This document shows positions 28,001 to 35,661 of a stretch of 63,385 nucleotides of DNA, piece after piece. This DNA is from Clostridia bacterium (GTDB lineage: Bacteria; Bacillota; Clostridia; Christensenellales; Borkfalkiaceae). Below the pieces are notes generated by a model, which saw nothing but the letters and a program-made list of their open reading frames with translations, ran no database searches and had not been told where the DNA came from. Positions within the stretch are counted from its first letter, which is position 1, and each line of letters begins with the position of its first letter. A program made the position numbers and the translations under genes. Where the stretch lies: contig JAFQMD010000014.1 in NCBI GenBank assembly GCA_017396365.1, positions 1-63,385 on the forward strand. The letters are read 5' to 3'.

Positions 28001-31000
28001 CGATTTTACTAGTTATGAAGTAAGAAGGAACGTTAATATTTACGCTATTTACCAAGATGAAGAAATGATTGAAGATGAAGTTTACTTTGACGACAGTTCA
28101 TTCCTTCCAGTACTAAGTTTTGCCGTAGCAAGTGACGTTCACATTGGCGATTCAACGTCTATAAGAAACACTCGTTTAAATTCGTTATTCGATATTGCTT
28201 ACTCATACGCTGAACAGGGTAGTCATAGCGCCCTTGACGCCGTATTATTTGCCGGTGATATTTCAGATACAGGTAGTGCAAATCAATTATCTGCATTTAA
28301 AGCAATAGTAGATGCTAAAGTAAAGTCAGGAACTGAGCTCTTAGTCACTATGGGTAACCACGAGTTCTACAACGGTTTATCAACTGAACAAACTATGCAA
28401 AACTTTATGCAAATGTTCGGTCAAAACGCGCACGTTGTTATTAATGGTTTCCACTTTATTTACTTTGCGCCAGACGTAGGTCAAGGCGAAGGCTTTAGCG
28501 CGCAAACCTTAAGTTGGGTAGAAAACCAACTTGCAATAGCAGTAGCAGATAATCCAAATCTTCCTATTTTCGTAATGCAACATCAACATCCACAAGATAC
28601 CGTTTACGGCTCTGATGATTGGGGTAGATCGGAACTTAACGCTATATTTAATAAATATCCACAAGTGGTAGACTTTTCTGGTCACTCACATTATCCAATA
28701 AACGACCCACGTTCGGCATGGCAAGGTATATACACGGCATTTGGCACGGGTACTCTTCACTACTACGAAACGGGTATTAACGGATACAAAACCGCAGGAG
28801 TATTCCCGACTGGTAACGGTGGCTGGGCAAGTTCGCCAAGCGCAGGCTCATCAGTTGGTCTATTCCAAATGGTTGAAGTTGACGCTACAGGTTCATTCCG
28901 TATTTCTATTATAGAAATAGATACTAACCAAGTAATAGGTTATTACTACGTTCGTAATGCAGCAGAAGGCTTTAAACTAAAATATTCACACACTATTCGT
29001 CAAGCAAACTCTGAAAAACCTGCTTTTAAGCAAGGTGATGAGTTGACGGTTTCTTGCGATAGTTTACTCGCTCAAGCAACCGTAACTATTCCACAAGCAG
29101 TATGTTCAACAGATCCTATCGACCATTACCGTGTAGAATTGTATTTAGACGATGTTCGCCAAAGCGTAAGTTACGTGCTTTCAGATTACTTCTTTATTCC
29201 AACGCCAGAAAGCGTATCTATTACATTTAGTAACCTATTAGGCGAAAGAGAATATACGGTTAAAGTTTACGCTGTAAGCGCTTGGGGTAAGATTAGCGAA
29301 ACGGCTTTGGAAAAGACCTTCGTTACGGATGAACAAAGATATACTATTGCATACTTTGTAGATGGTAAAGAAGTTGCAAATAGATACTATTTTGCAAGTG
29401 ACGTAAATACCCTTTACGATGAACACGGCAACGTTGCTTACGAGCCAGAAGTTCCTTCTATACTCGGCGCTATTGGTCGTTGGGAATACACAAGCGAATT
29501 ATTAGATGGCGACGTTGTAGTATACGCAAGGTATGACGGAACTGTCACAACTACCGACGACGATATCGTTTTAGATAAATACGATGGTGAAATCGTTGAT
29601 TCTGCTTTCGATATAGTTAGATTCTACTTAAATCTTGGCAATGCAAGTCAACAAGAAGCATGGCTACAAAATTGGATGCCAGATGGTACTTACGACAAAC
29701 AATCGTTAGTATTTAGTTGGGAAGGCGATAGTGATACCGGTTGGACGCTAATGTTTGCGCAAGACCAAGACTTTATAAACCCGTTTATAGTAGATTCAAG
29801 AAAGTTCCCAGAAATGTTTAACGGCAACAGTATATCAGGCGTTGGTATATTTGTACCTGGCAAGACCTACTATTGGAAGGTTATCAGCAATGATAGTGGC
29901 AAATCTTCTGCAGTTGATAGTTTCACCGTTTTAGATGCGCCTGTTCGTTGGATAAGCGCAGATACAATTTACAATATGCGTGATATAGGTGGTTGGACTA
30001 CCGTTGACGGTTACCAAGTTGTATACGGTAATATTTATCGTGGTGGTCAACTTGCACTTGATTTAAGTCACGAACTTTCTTATATGAGCGATTATTCTTA
30101 CCTTGTATTTGATTATCTTGGCATGAAGAGTGAAATAGAACTTCGTGGCGATATTCCTGTGCATACTCAAACACAATGGAACAAGTATTTAGATTGCGTA
30201 TACGTTAGTGGTGCTTCTTACGGTTCAATAGAGGGTGGTTCCGCATCGGGTATATTTGGACTAAATAGCCAACACCGTGCTATGTATCAAAACGTATTTG
30301 CTTTGCTTGCAGATGAAGATAACTATCCAGTATACTTCCACTGTAGTTGGGGTGCGGATAGAACGGGTACTCTTGCTTACCTAATCAACGGTTTACTTGG
30401 TGTTCCATACGAACAACTTGCCGCCGACTTTGAGCTTACAAGCTTTAGTGGTTCGGGTATTCGTGAACGTGCTGCCGCATTTGATGCAATGCATCGTTCA
30501 ATGATGAGCGAATACGGTACCCAAAGTGGCTTGCTTAAAGACGCTATCGAAAGATACTTAAAAGAATATATTGGTGTTCCTCAACAACACATTGACGCTA
30601 TTCGTAGCATAATGTTAGAAGAAAAAACTTCTGAAGTTATATACCACGAAGTTTCGTTTATGGTCGATGGTCAAAATTACTACACCGTAAAAGTTGTGCA
30701 CGGTCAACCTGTTTTCTTAAATTCAAGCAATCTAAACTTCTTTGACAGATACGTTGTAGGTTGGTTGTTAAACGGCGAACCATACAATATGGAAAGTGCT
30801 GTACTTCAAGATTTAGTATTAACGGCACAATTTAAGCAGGTAGAATTTGAAAAGTACGACGAGTTTACAATGTCTGACCTCGATGGAGTTGAAGAACCGT
30901 ACACGCCAACCTTAAATCAAGTTGACGTTGGTACTTTTGTAGGTTACCATAACAATGGTTACAGAGTATTCACCTTTAAATACAACACTGCTGGCGTAAC

Positions 31001-31919
31001 CGATGACGGTGTTCATATTGAAATTGCCGACCCAATGTGGGGTATGAAATCACACTTATGGCTACAATCTGACCACAACATAACCATTTACACTTCGGGC
31101 GACTTTGTTAGTCCAATAATCAAGGGCTTTGCATTTGATCCAAACAGAGATTATATCGTTTCAGTTGGTATCGTTAAGCCTTTAAACGGCCCATATGCTA
31201 ATAAGAATATGTTCTTTGTAATGATCGACGGTCAACTTTTAGGTTGCTACGAAGTATTAAGTAACCTTGAAAACCACACCGTAAGTTTTGCAGGTACTCA
31301 AGGCACAATTACAAGCGTTGAATTATTAAGAACTGTTGAAATTTGGATAGACGGTCAACTTGTTAGAAGTGAAGTTGTGGCTAACGGTCAAACAATCGCT
31401 TCTTTACAAGACCCAACAGCGCCGGAAGGCAAGTATTTCGTTGGTTGGATAGACGATTACGGTAGAACTTGGACCTCATCAAGTATCGTTAGTGCAGATA
31501 TGACTTTAACTGCAGTATTTGAAGAGTTCAAACTTTCTGTAAGCGTTGTAGACCAAGATGGTAATCACTTGATTTCTGGTTACGAAGTTACTGTTGGAAG
31601 TAGGGTTGCAGACTTAGAAGTACCGGTTGTATCAGGCGAATATCAATTCGTAGGTTGGTATAATGGTCAAACCAAACTTGGAGAAAACGACGTTATTACT
31701 TCTGATATGGTATTAACTGCTATGTTCGAAAGAATAGGTGGCGAAGACCCAGAACCACAGCCGGGACCAAAGCCAGATGATTCAAGTTCAAGCAGTAGCG
31801 AAACTAAAAAGAAAGGTTGTTTCGCTTCGGTAGCTAACACAAGTCCTATGATATTAGCAATGCTTCTATCAATGAGTTTAGTTATGATTATTAGAAGAAA
31901 AACTAAAAACAATAACTAA
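25092..31919 (+). CDS. Giant wall protein with metallophosphoesterase and tyrosine-phosphatase domains
   Basis: 2275 residues, AGAGAGG ribosome site. Order: signal peptide (1-33); N-terminal domain shared with the protein at 23220; beta modules including three of the SISDL type near 425, 750 and 1930; InlB-type repeats near 600-740 and 920-985; a calcineurin-like metallophosphoesterase at about 1005-1240 (ASDVHIGD, FAGDISD, MGNHEFYN, MQHQHP, SGHSHYP); a fibronectin-III-like segment; and at about 1616-1860 a Y_phosphatase3-type domain with HCSWGADRTG (catalytic C1751, R1757) and MRDIGG. After more InlB-type repeats comes a Pro/Ser linker, then KKKGC, a hydrophobic helix and RRKTKNNN, a sorting-type tail. 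Both phosphatase domains keep their key residues, so it likely strips phosphate outside the cell. Substrate unknown; the surrounding glycan genes suggest phosphorylated glycans. Confidence 0.85.
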   Translation: MKSKRNKSLLTILLAMLLTFSLSIGIGTMALAQSSPLGAGASVSLGEVDFSKNYEITFNSNVNVNGVDNALVFALTDEHGNYLTKAHSVVGDIPANSILNMEGINAVWQGDLPTAVGTKNESVYAIETKDLVLLDGVSGIKNASFKVLATKGNVVDAQISCAEVKYLVKFGDAEGVEYSYNQTILAPEDAVRNPDLTYHYIFEQWNGDDGSVFASGVKATKNVVYTAQFAQVAHELSNVAEVPATEQNNGVFAHSTCSGCSVLIKDNAVVSQSDLIIPAIGHTHNYVATFDWSNALVGEKPVVVFNCSCGATHTLDAQDISLVEKENSRVEPSCVETGSVVFVASATHEGAHAQEEKEYVLEKVDHSLGEKVQAQQPQLGVNGNLEYWECSVCHTHFKDENASAIYGENEWVIGALYLEDANVVSISDFTRGGSYVGDFVKVESNTNYQYDAGKLTSNGSIIFKAQYYTKEFATGDVGATQIRLHESWGYNGTIWFKAENTVMYHMEGSTPKHVLADALEEGAVTTFEYGRRAIMNANGTFSGKWYTYLIIGDSQTPILDWTFSNISNDDHDSAWVKASNAIFITSSGAKNIFFDIDFNAYKTVVFKNGEEVLDTQTVVYGDKAVAPEAPTAPQGLYFHGWSEDGETVFDPTTSVITQDLVLSPLFGQEVAIVTFKDGDTILKEERVVKGETVGEFMLEYDILASRKVFMGWKVNGEGEIFDYATPLNEDTVLVASWANLEDCLDQVDAFSISDLLLAGQPVGDIITCKGIYTRPLSNSNGSTLFKFQFDVTQWAVDDDGFQIGFSDQTHPSRINGSLWLRPDRVRIIKYVNGDTSYVTCDPITTGIHDVEYGRLAILAGDNSTGYFYIYVKINGVLFGEYVTPISTIASSELSNAGLYLTGTQGVPNNMMNADFSGELTVTFVNASTRETIADTVVSFGEVIQELDVPQAPQVAGKTFVGWYDENGEQVDFTSYEVRRNVNIYAIYQDEEMIEDEVYFDDSSFLPVLSFAVASDVHIGDSTSIRNTRLNSLFDIAYSYAEQGSHSALDAVLFAGDISDTGSANQLSAFKAIVDAKVKSGTELLVTMGNHEFYNGLSTEQTMQNFMQMFGQNAHVVINGFHFIYFAPDVGQGEGFSAQTLSWVENQLAIAVADNPNLPIFVMQHQHPQDTVYGSDDWGRSELNAIFNKYPQVVDFSGHSHYPINDPRSAWQGIYTAFGTGTLHYYETGINGYKTAGVFPTGNGGWASSPSAGSSVGLFQMVEVDATGSFRISIIEIDTNQVIGYYYVRNAAEGFKLKYSHTIRQANSEKPAFKQGDELTVSCDSLLAQATVTIPQAVCSTDPIDHYRVELYLDDVRQSVSYVLSDYFFIPTPESVSITFSNLLGEREYTVKVYAVSAWGKISETALEKTFVTDEQRYTIAYFVDGKEVANRYYFASDVNTLYDEHGNVAYEPEVPSILGAIGRWEYTSELLDGDVVVYARYDGTVTTTDDDIVLDKYDGEIVDSAFDIVRFYLNLGNASQQEAWLQNWMPDGTYDKQSLVFSWEGDSDTGWTLMFAQDQDFINPFIVDSRKFPEMFNGNSISGVGIFVPGKTYYWKVISNDSGKSSAVDSFTVLDAPVRWISADTIYNMRDIGGWTTVDGYQVVYGNIYRGGQLALDLSHELSYMSDYSYLVFDYLGMKSEIELRGDIPVHTQTQWNKYLDCVYVSGASYGSIEGGSASGIFGLNSQHRAMYQNVFALLADEDNYPVYFHCSWGADRTGTLAYLINGLLGVPYEQLAADFELTSFSGSGIRERAAAFDAMHRSMMSEYGTQSGLLKDAIERYLKEYIGVPQQHIDAIRSIMLEEKTSEVIYHEVSFMVDGQNYYTVKVVHGQPVFLNSSNLNFFDRYVVGWLLNGEPYNMESAVLQDLVLTAQFKQVEFEKYDEFTMSDLDGVEEPYTPTLNQVDVGTFVGYHNNGYRVFTFKYNTAGVTDDGVHIEIADPMWGMKSHLWLQSDHNITIYTSGDFVSPIIKGFAFDPNRDYIVSVGIVKPLNGPYANKNMFFVMIDGQLLGCYEVLSNLENHTVSFAGTQGTITSVELLRTVEIWIDGQLVRSEVVANGQTIASLQDPTAPEGKYFVGWIDDYGRTWTSSSIVSADMTLTAVFEEFKLSVSVVDQDGNHLISGYEVTVGSRVADLEVPVVSGEYQFVGWYNGQTKLGENDVITSDMVLTAMFERIGGEDPEPQPGPKPDDSSSSSSETKKKGCFASVANTSPMILAMLLSMSLVMIIRRKTKNNN

Positions 31920-31929
31920 ATAAAAACAT

Positions 31930-31963
31930 TTCGGTCTGCTGCAACTTATTGCAGCAGACCGAA
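31930..31963 (+). terminator. Hairpin after the giant gene
   Basis: A perfect 15-bp stem (TTCGGTCTGCTGCAA and complement) with a CTTA loop, right after the stop. It lacks a T-run, so termination may be partial. The right arm doubles as the -35 box of the next promoter. Confidence 0.65.
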
Positions 31964-31977
31964 TTATATGGTATAAT
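31949..31977 (+). promoter_or_regulatory. Promoter just upstream of the MITE-like element
   Basis: TTGCAG at 31949-31954 and TATAAT at 31972-31977, spacer 17. The predicted start point falls on the first bases of the inserted element, so the metallophosphoesterase message at 32213 would carry the whole element as its leader. Confidence 0.6.
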
Positions 31978-31983
31978 ATTAAA

Positions 31984-32165
31984 GGCTCTATCACAACTCG
32001 TGACTGATATTTAAAGGTTTATCTACTTCGCAATACTAGTCTTTTTACGGCTTTTTGCAATTCCGATTACCAACAAGGTAATTCCCTTGCAAAAATCTCG
32101 CAAAAATCCCGTCTTGCTTGTATCTAACCCTTTAAATTTAATCAGTCATACGTTGTGACATAGCC
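31984..32165. mobile_element. 182-bp MITE-like element with terminal inverted repeats and 8-bp target duplication
   Basis: The left end GGCTCTATCACAACTCGTGA and the reverse complement of the right end, GGCTATGTCACAACGTATGA, match over about 35-40 bases with a few mismatches. The direct repeat ATATTAAA flanks it exactly (31976-31983 and 32166-32173). No open frame is inside. Non-autonomous elements of this form are moved by a full IS elsewhere; an 8-bp duplication and GGCT ends would suit an ISL3-type transposase, but this is inference. Confidence 0.8.
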
Positions 32166-32212
32166 ATATTAAAAACAAGACTTGACATTACCATACTTTA
32201 AAGGAAAACGTT

Positions 32213-33025
32213 ATGAAAAATATTACTGTTCATAATTATAATATAAATGCAAATTTAAAAAAGGAAATTACAATTTGTCATATTAGTGACTGTCATTTAA
32301 CCGAATACGACGAATTTTCTACTAAAGAGGAAATTGATTTTGCCAATCAACAAACGCTGCACTGGCAAAAAATGAGGCATTCTTTTGCAACTGGGTATAA
32401 AGAGAGTTTTGGTGGTGATGCAACAATTCCCGCTTGCGTTCATTTAGATAATTTGTTAAAGGTAAGCGAAAAAAGTGATTGCTTGGTTTTTACCGGCGAC
32501 ATGTTCGATTATATGAGCGGTGCTAATATTCGCGCGTTAGAAGGAAGGATTAATAAATTAAAAAAGCCTTTTATTTACGTTTGTGGCAATCACGAAATTC
32601 CAAGTCAATTTCCGGATGATTTATCTATTTCCGTAATTAAACAAGAATTGCAAATTGTGGATTTGGGCGAAGTTATAATAGTGGGGTTTGATAACTCTAA
32701 AAGGGAAATCACCCCAAGCTTGTTTAAGCGTATTAAACAACTGCAAAAGGGTGGTAAAAAATTAATTATTGCAATGCACGTTCCAATAGTAGTAGAGGGC
32801 AATACTCTACATCAACAAACCTCCGAATATTTCAAATTTAACTATCCAAATTGTCCGCAAATAAATTTAGATTTTGTTAATTTTATTAAAGAAAGCAAAA
32901 ATATCATAGCCCTTCTTTGCGGCCATTTGCACTTTTCTAACAACGTTGATATAAGCCAACACACAAGGCAATTCGTGGCTTCACAAGGGGTTGCAGGGCA
33001 TATAAACGTATACAATTTAAAGTAG
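32213..33025 (+). CDS. Metallophosphoesterase (calcineurin-like), cytoplasmic
   Basis: 270 residues with the motif series of the calcineurin-like family: D26 and H28 in CHISDCHL, FTGDMFD, CGNHEIP, IAMHVP and LCGHLHFSN. No signal peptide is present. An AAAGGAAA ribosome site precedes the ATG. It lies after the MITE-like element and before a GH43-like gene in the same direction. It differs in size and sequence from the metallophosphoesterase at 4428 and from the domain in the giant protein, so cluster 1 has three distinct enzymes of this superfamily. A role in dephosphorylating an imported phospho-sugar is inferred from context only. Confidence 0.85.
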   Translation: MKNITVHNYNINANLKKEITICHISDCHLTEYDEFSTKEEIDFANQQTLHWQKMRHSFATGYKESFGGDATIPACVHLDNLLKVSEKSDCLVFTGDMFDYMSGANIRALEGRINKLKKPFIYVCGNHEIPSQFPDDLSISVIKQELQIVDLGEVIIVGFDNSKREITPSLFKRIKQLQKGGKKLIIAMHVPIVVEGNTLHQQTSEYFKFNYPNCPQINLDFVNFIKESKNIIALLCGHLHFSNNVDISQHTRQFVASQGVAGHINVYNLK

Positions 33026-33101
33026 ATTAAATTAATACATATATAGCGCGGGAAAAGATTGTTTTTATAAAATTAAATAAACACATTTTGGGGAATTTGT
33101 T

Positions 33102-34151
33102 ATGAAAAACAACTGTTTTAAACCTGGTCAAGTTTGGCTAGATACTAACGGCGCTCCAATACAAGCTCACGGCGGAAGCGTGCTCTTTATAAACGGCACA
33201 TACTATTGGTATGGCGAAAATAAAGAAAAAACGGTAGGCGACGGCAAGTATTGGACTTACGGTATAAAATGTTATAGCTCTACCGATTTATATAATTGGC
33301 AAGATTTAGGCTTTATTATTCCGCCTAGCGAAGATGAAAAAAGCCCACTTTATCCCAAAAATATGATTGATAGACCACATATCGTTTACAACGAAAAGAC
33401 CAAAAAGTTCGTTTGTTGGTTAAAGATAATGTATCTAGAGGGTATTCAAGCCGTAACAATTTTAACAGCCGATAAAATTACAGGGCCATACACCGTTATA
33501 AAAGAAAAGTTTAGACCACTTAATATGGATGCCGGCGATTTCGACTTGGTAATCGCCCCCGATAAGAAGGGTTATTACTATTTCGAAAAAGTGCACACCG
33601 AATTGATATGCGCAACGCTTACTGACGATTATACTGACGTAACGGGGGAATATACAAGCCATTTTCCCCTTGAGGGCCCACCGTTTGTAAGGGAAGCCCC
33701 AGCCTATTTTACAAAAGACGGCAAGCACTACTTAATTACTAGTGGCACAACGGGTTATTATCCAAACCCCTCTGAAATAGCGGTGGCAAGCCACTATCAC
33801 GGACCTTTTACCGTGCTTGGCAATCCCCACGTAGGCGATGAAACGGATACGTCCTTTCATAGCCAAATATCTTCGGTTTTTAAGGTGCAGGGCAAAAAGA
33901 ATTTATATATTGCCTGTGGCGATAGGTGGTTGCCAAAGCTTATGCACGTGCCTTATAAAGCCGTTAGAGATATGTTTAAGGGCTGGTTTACGGGCGATAT
34001 GGCAAAGGGCGAGCAAATTGTAAAAGAATACAATTTGCCAAAATATGAAGCAACGTGCAGCGCCACCTACGTTTGGTTGCCAATAGTGTTTGAAAATGAT
34101 AAGCCTAAAATTTATTGGCATAATAGTTGGAAGATAGAAGACTTTGAATAA
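33102..34151 (+). CDS. GH43-like five-bladed propeller glycosidase
   Basis: 349 residues, no signal peptide. The five-bladed propeller pattern of GH43/GH117-type enzymes is visible: AHGGSVLFINGTYYWYGEN, the YSSTDLYNWQDLG repeat motif, DRPHIVYNEKT, AGDFDLVIAPD, and VREAPAYFTKDGKHYLITSG with E198. The EAPAYF ... LITSGTTGYYPN segment recalls exo-beta-1,3-galactanases (GH43 subfamily 24), so an exo-galactosidase activity is the best guess. The ribosome site (TTTGGGG) is modest. It closes cluster 1 and is followed by two terminators. Catalytic residues cannot be fixed with certainty. Confidence 0.75.
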   Translation: MKNNCFKPGQVWLDTNGAPIQAHGGSVLFINGTYYWYGENKEKTVGDGKYWTYGIKCYSSTDLYNWQDLGFIIPPSEDEKSPLYPKNMIDRPHIVYNEKTKKFVCWLKIMYLEGIQAVTILTADKITGPYTVIKEKFRPLNMDAGDFDLVIAPDKKGYYYFEKVHTELICATLTDDYTDVTGEYTSHFPLEGPPFVREAPAYFTKDGKHYLITSGTTGYYPNPSEIAVASHYHGPFTVLGNPHVGDETDTSFHSQISSVFKVQGKKNLYIACGDRWLPKLMHVPYKAVRDMFKGWFTGDMAKGEQIVKEYNLPKYEATCSATYVWLPIVFENDKPKIYWHNSWKIEDFE

Positions 34152-34152
34152 T

Positions 34153-34186
34153 TGCTTTTATACGGTGCGAAATCTTTTTACACCGT
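34153..34186 (+). terminator. Hairpin after the GH43-like gene
   Basis: GCTTTTATACGGTG pairs with CACCGTATAAAAGGC around a T-rich loop, directly after the stop. There is no clear T-tail. Confidence 0.55.
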
Positions 34187-34261
34187 ATAAAAGGCAAGAA
34201 AATACAACTTAATATTTAAAGGTGTTGCACTTAAAAGCATAATTAACAATTATAAAAAATC

Positions 34262-34286
34262 AAAAAGCACCCAAGGGTGCTTTTTT
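34262..34286 (+). terminator. Rho-independent terminator of cluster 1
   Basis: AAAAAGCACCC and GGGTGCTTTTTT form a tight stem with an AA loop and a T-run. Confidence 0.85.
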
Positions 34287-34299
34287 AAATAAGTTGCCG

Positions 34300-34416
34300 T
34301 ATAAGTCGATTAACGGCATGTTTTGCGTGGTATAAACACATTGCTATTGTCACTTATATAAATAAAAACAACAAAAAAATAAAAGTGTTCGGGTTAGGTT
34401 TATACTACTCCGCAAG
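34300..34416 (+). repeat. Boundary repeat R1
   Basis: About 117 bases matching 62271-62385 with scattered mismatches and a small gap. Shared blocks include ATAAGTCGATTAACGGCAT, TTTTGCGTGGTA, TGTCACTTATATAAA, AAAAACAACAAAAAA, AGTGTTCGG and TTAGGTTTATACTACT. The two copies bracket cluster 2. The 3' part resembles the sequence at the end of the serine recombinase gene near 707-738. Confidence 0.75.
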
Positions 34417-34418
34417 TG

Positions 34419-34447
34419 AAAAGGACACCTAAAGTAGGTGTCCTTTT
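34419..34447. repeat. Perfect 13-bp-arm hairpin (copy B)
   Basis: Same arms as 740-768 (AAAAGGACACCTA and complement), loop AAG, again directly after a CTCCGCAAG motif and followed by CGCTTG. The matching DNA of copies A and B covers about 38 bases. Confidence 0.75.
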
Positions 34448-34560
34448 CGCTTGTCAAGAGTGTTTTTTTATTATTAAAAACTGCTTAGAGTTTCGGTTAT
34501 TGACTGTCAAAAGTGCAATTAATCGACTTATAGCGGGGTTTTTCGATAATAAATTAAAGC

Positions 34561-34590
34561 AAAAGTCTTCGCTTTTACGCAAAGACTTTT
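34561..34590 (-). terminator. Terminator of the minus-strand AraC gene
   Basis: AAAAGTCTT and AAGACTTTT form the stem, immediately after the stop codon of the minus-strand gene; a T-rich stretch follows on that strand. Confidence 0.65.
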
Positions 34591-35444
34591 TAGTCTGATA
34601 TTATTAATTTACTCTTCTTTCTGTATTGCGACGGTGTTATTCCGTAAAACTCTTTAAAGACGTGATTAAAGTGGCTCAAAGATGCGTACCCTATTCTTGT
34701 GCATATATCAAGCGTATTATAGTCGGTTGCCATTAAAAGGTTTTTTGCATAAGTCATTTTAAGGTTGGTTAAGTATTTTATGGGAGTGGTGTTTAAGTGG
34801 TCTTTAAACGCTTTTACGATAACTGGGCTTGAGTACGGACATAGGGCGTACATATCGTTTACCGTTTTATCAATGAAATAAGGTTTAGAAATCTCGTTTA
34901 ATAGTGATGAAAACCAAGAGGGGTACGTTTCGTTTTCTCTGCAAGTAGATATATTGAAAATCGAAAGCATATTAAAAAGCAATAAGTCGTAATTGATATT
35001 TCGTTGTTGAGTTTCGTCTGAAGGGATGGTGTTTATAACTCTTTTTAAATAATTAAAGTAATTGAATTGTTCGTCTGATAAAGAAACGATAATGTGACCT
35101 TCAATAGAGTTTACCGTATCTTTAAGGGTGGGGCTAATAAGAGTTGTAAAATAATTAAAATATTCGCAGTCGACGGCAAGATTTATATGTTGACAAGCCG
35201 TATCGTCTTGCATATGGAAAAATTTATGTTTATCCGACGGTCTAACGATAGACATATCTTTTGACTTTAGCAAAACCATTTTTCCGTTGACGTAGTATTT
35301 GATTGGTCCTTTCGTAACCAAAAACAACTCATAATAATCCCTATGTGTGTGGAACGGTGTTTCAAGGTAATTCCAAATATGGAAGTCAAAATTGCTATTT
35401 TTATCGTCAAAAGACGAGTATTTTTCCAATAATTGAAGTTTCAT
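34590..35444 (-). CDS. AraC-family transcriptional regulator of cluster 2, probably leaderless
   Basis: 284 residues. The N-terminal cupin part (TPFHTHRDYYELFLVTKG, then SKDMSIVRPSDKHKF) senses the inducer. The C-terminus has two HTH units (VNDMYALCPYSSPVIVKAFKDH and ICTRIGYASLSHFNHVFKEF) typical of AraC proteins. An in-frame ATG at 35492 lies upstream of a consensus promoter (TTGACA, 17, TACAAT on this strand), so translation must start at the ATG at 35444 (MKLQLLEKYSS). The predicted transcript start falls almost on that ATG, which would make the message leaderless. It is divergent from the cluster 2 transporter operon, its likely target. Confidence 0.88.
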   Translation of the reverse strand: MKLQLLEKYSSFDDKNSNFDFHIWNYLETPFHTHRDYYELFLVTKGPIKYYVNGKMVLLKSKDMSIVRPSDKHKFFHMQDDTACQHINLAVDCEYFNYFTTLISPTLKDTVNSIEGHIIVSLSDEQFNYFNYLKRVINTIPSDETQQRNINYDLLLFNMLSIFNISTCRENETYPSWFSSLLNEISKPYFIDKTVNDMYALCPYSSPVIVKAFKDHLNTTPIKYLTNLKMTYAKNLLMATDYNTLDICTRIGYASLSHFNHVFKEFYGITPSQYRKKSKLIISD

Positions 35445-35450
35445 AAATTT

Positions 35451-35479
35451 ATTGTATGCTAAAAAAAAGAGTTTGTCAA
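35451..35479 (-). promoter_or_regulatory. Consensus promoter of the cluster 2 AraC gene
   Basis: On the minus strand, TTGACA (35479-35474) and TACAAT (35456-35451) with a 17-base spacer. The -10 box ends 6 bases before the ATG at 35444. Confidence 0.8.
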
Positions 35480-35546
35480 GACTTTTTAACAAATAAGAGT
35501 TTTTATCCGAACTTAATAAAAAAGCAAAAAAAGATAAAAAAATAAC

Positions 35547-35576
35547 AAGACATTATACAGGGTGCGCTATTATAAT
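35547..35576 (+). promoter_or_regulatory. Promoter of the cluster 2 operon with weak -35 box
   Basis: TATAAT at 35571-35576 with only a poor -35 candidate, AAGACA at 35547-35552 (spacer 18). A good -10 with a weak -35 in the intergenic region of a divergent AraC gene suits activator-dependent transcription. The leader to the first gene is about 80 bases. Confidence 0.5.
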
Positions 35577-35661
35577 TGTTATGATGAATACTTAGCGTGG
35601 AAGTTTTTATTGAAGATATATTCATTATTATATTTGCGCGCTGGATAAAGGAGACGGTTTT

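Larger units (their letters stand above)
34152..34589. other. 438-base intergenic boundary between the two glycan clusters
   Basis: No gene is seen. In order it holds a hairpin, a classical terminator, the 117-base boundary repeat R1, the second copy of the AAAAGGACACC hairpin, an inverted copy of a 14-base motif (34519-34532), and the terminator of the minus-strand AraC gene. An open frame at 34416-34598 runs through these hairpins and is not a gene. Confidence 0.65.

Noticed and set aside
34300..34416. Boundary repeat R1 as a riboswitch or structured RNA gene
   Set aside because: It lies downstream of terminators, no promoter precedes it, it faces the end of a convergent gene, and I can find no extensive conserved pairing between R1 and R2.
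34416..34598. Small open frame in the boundary region
   Set aside because: It spans the AAAAGGACACC hairpin and the AraC terminator and has no ribosome site.
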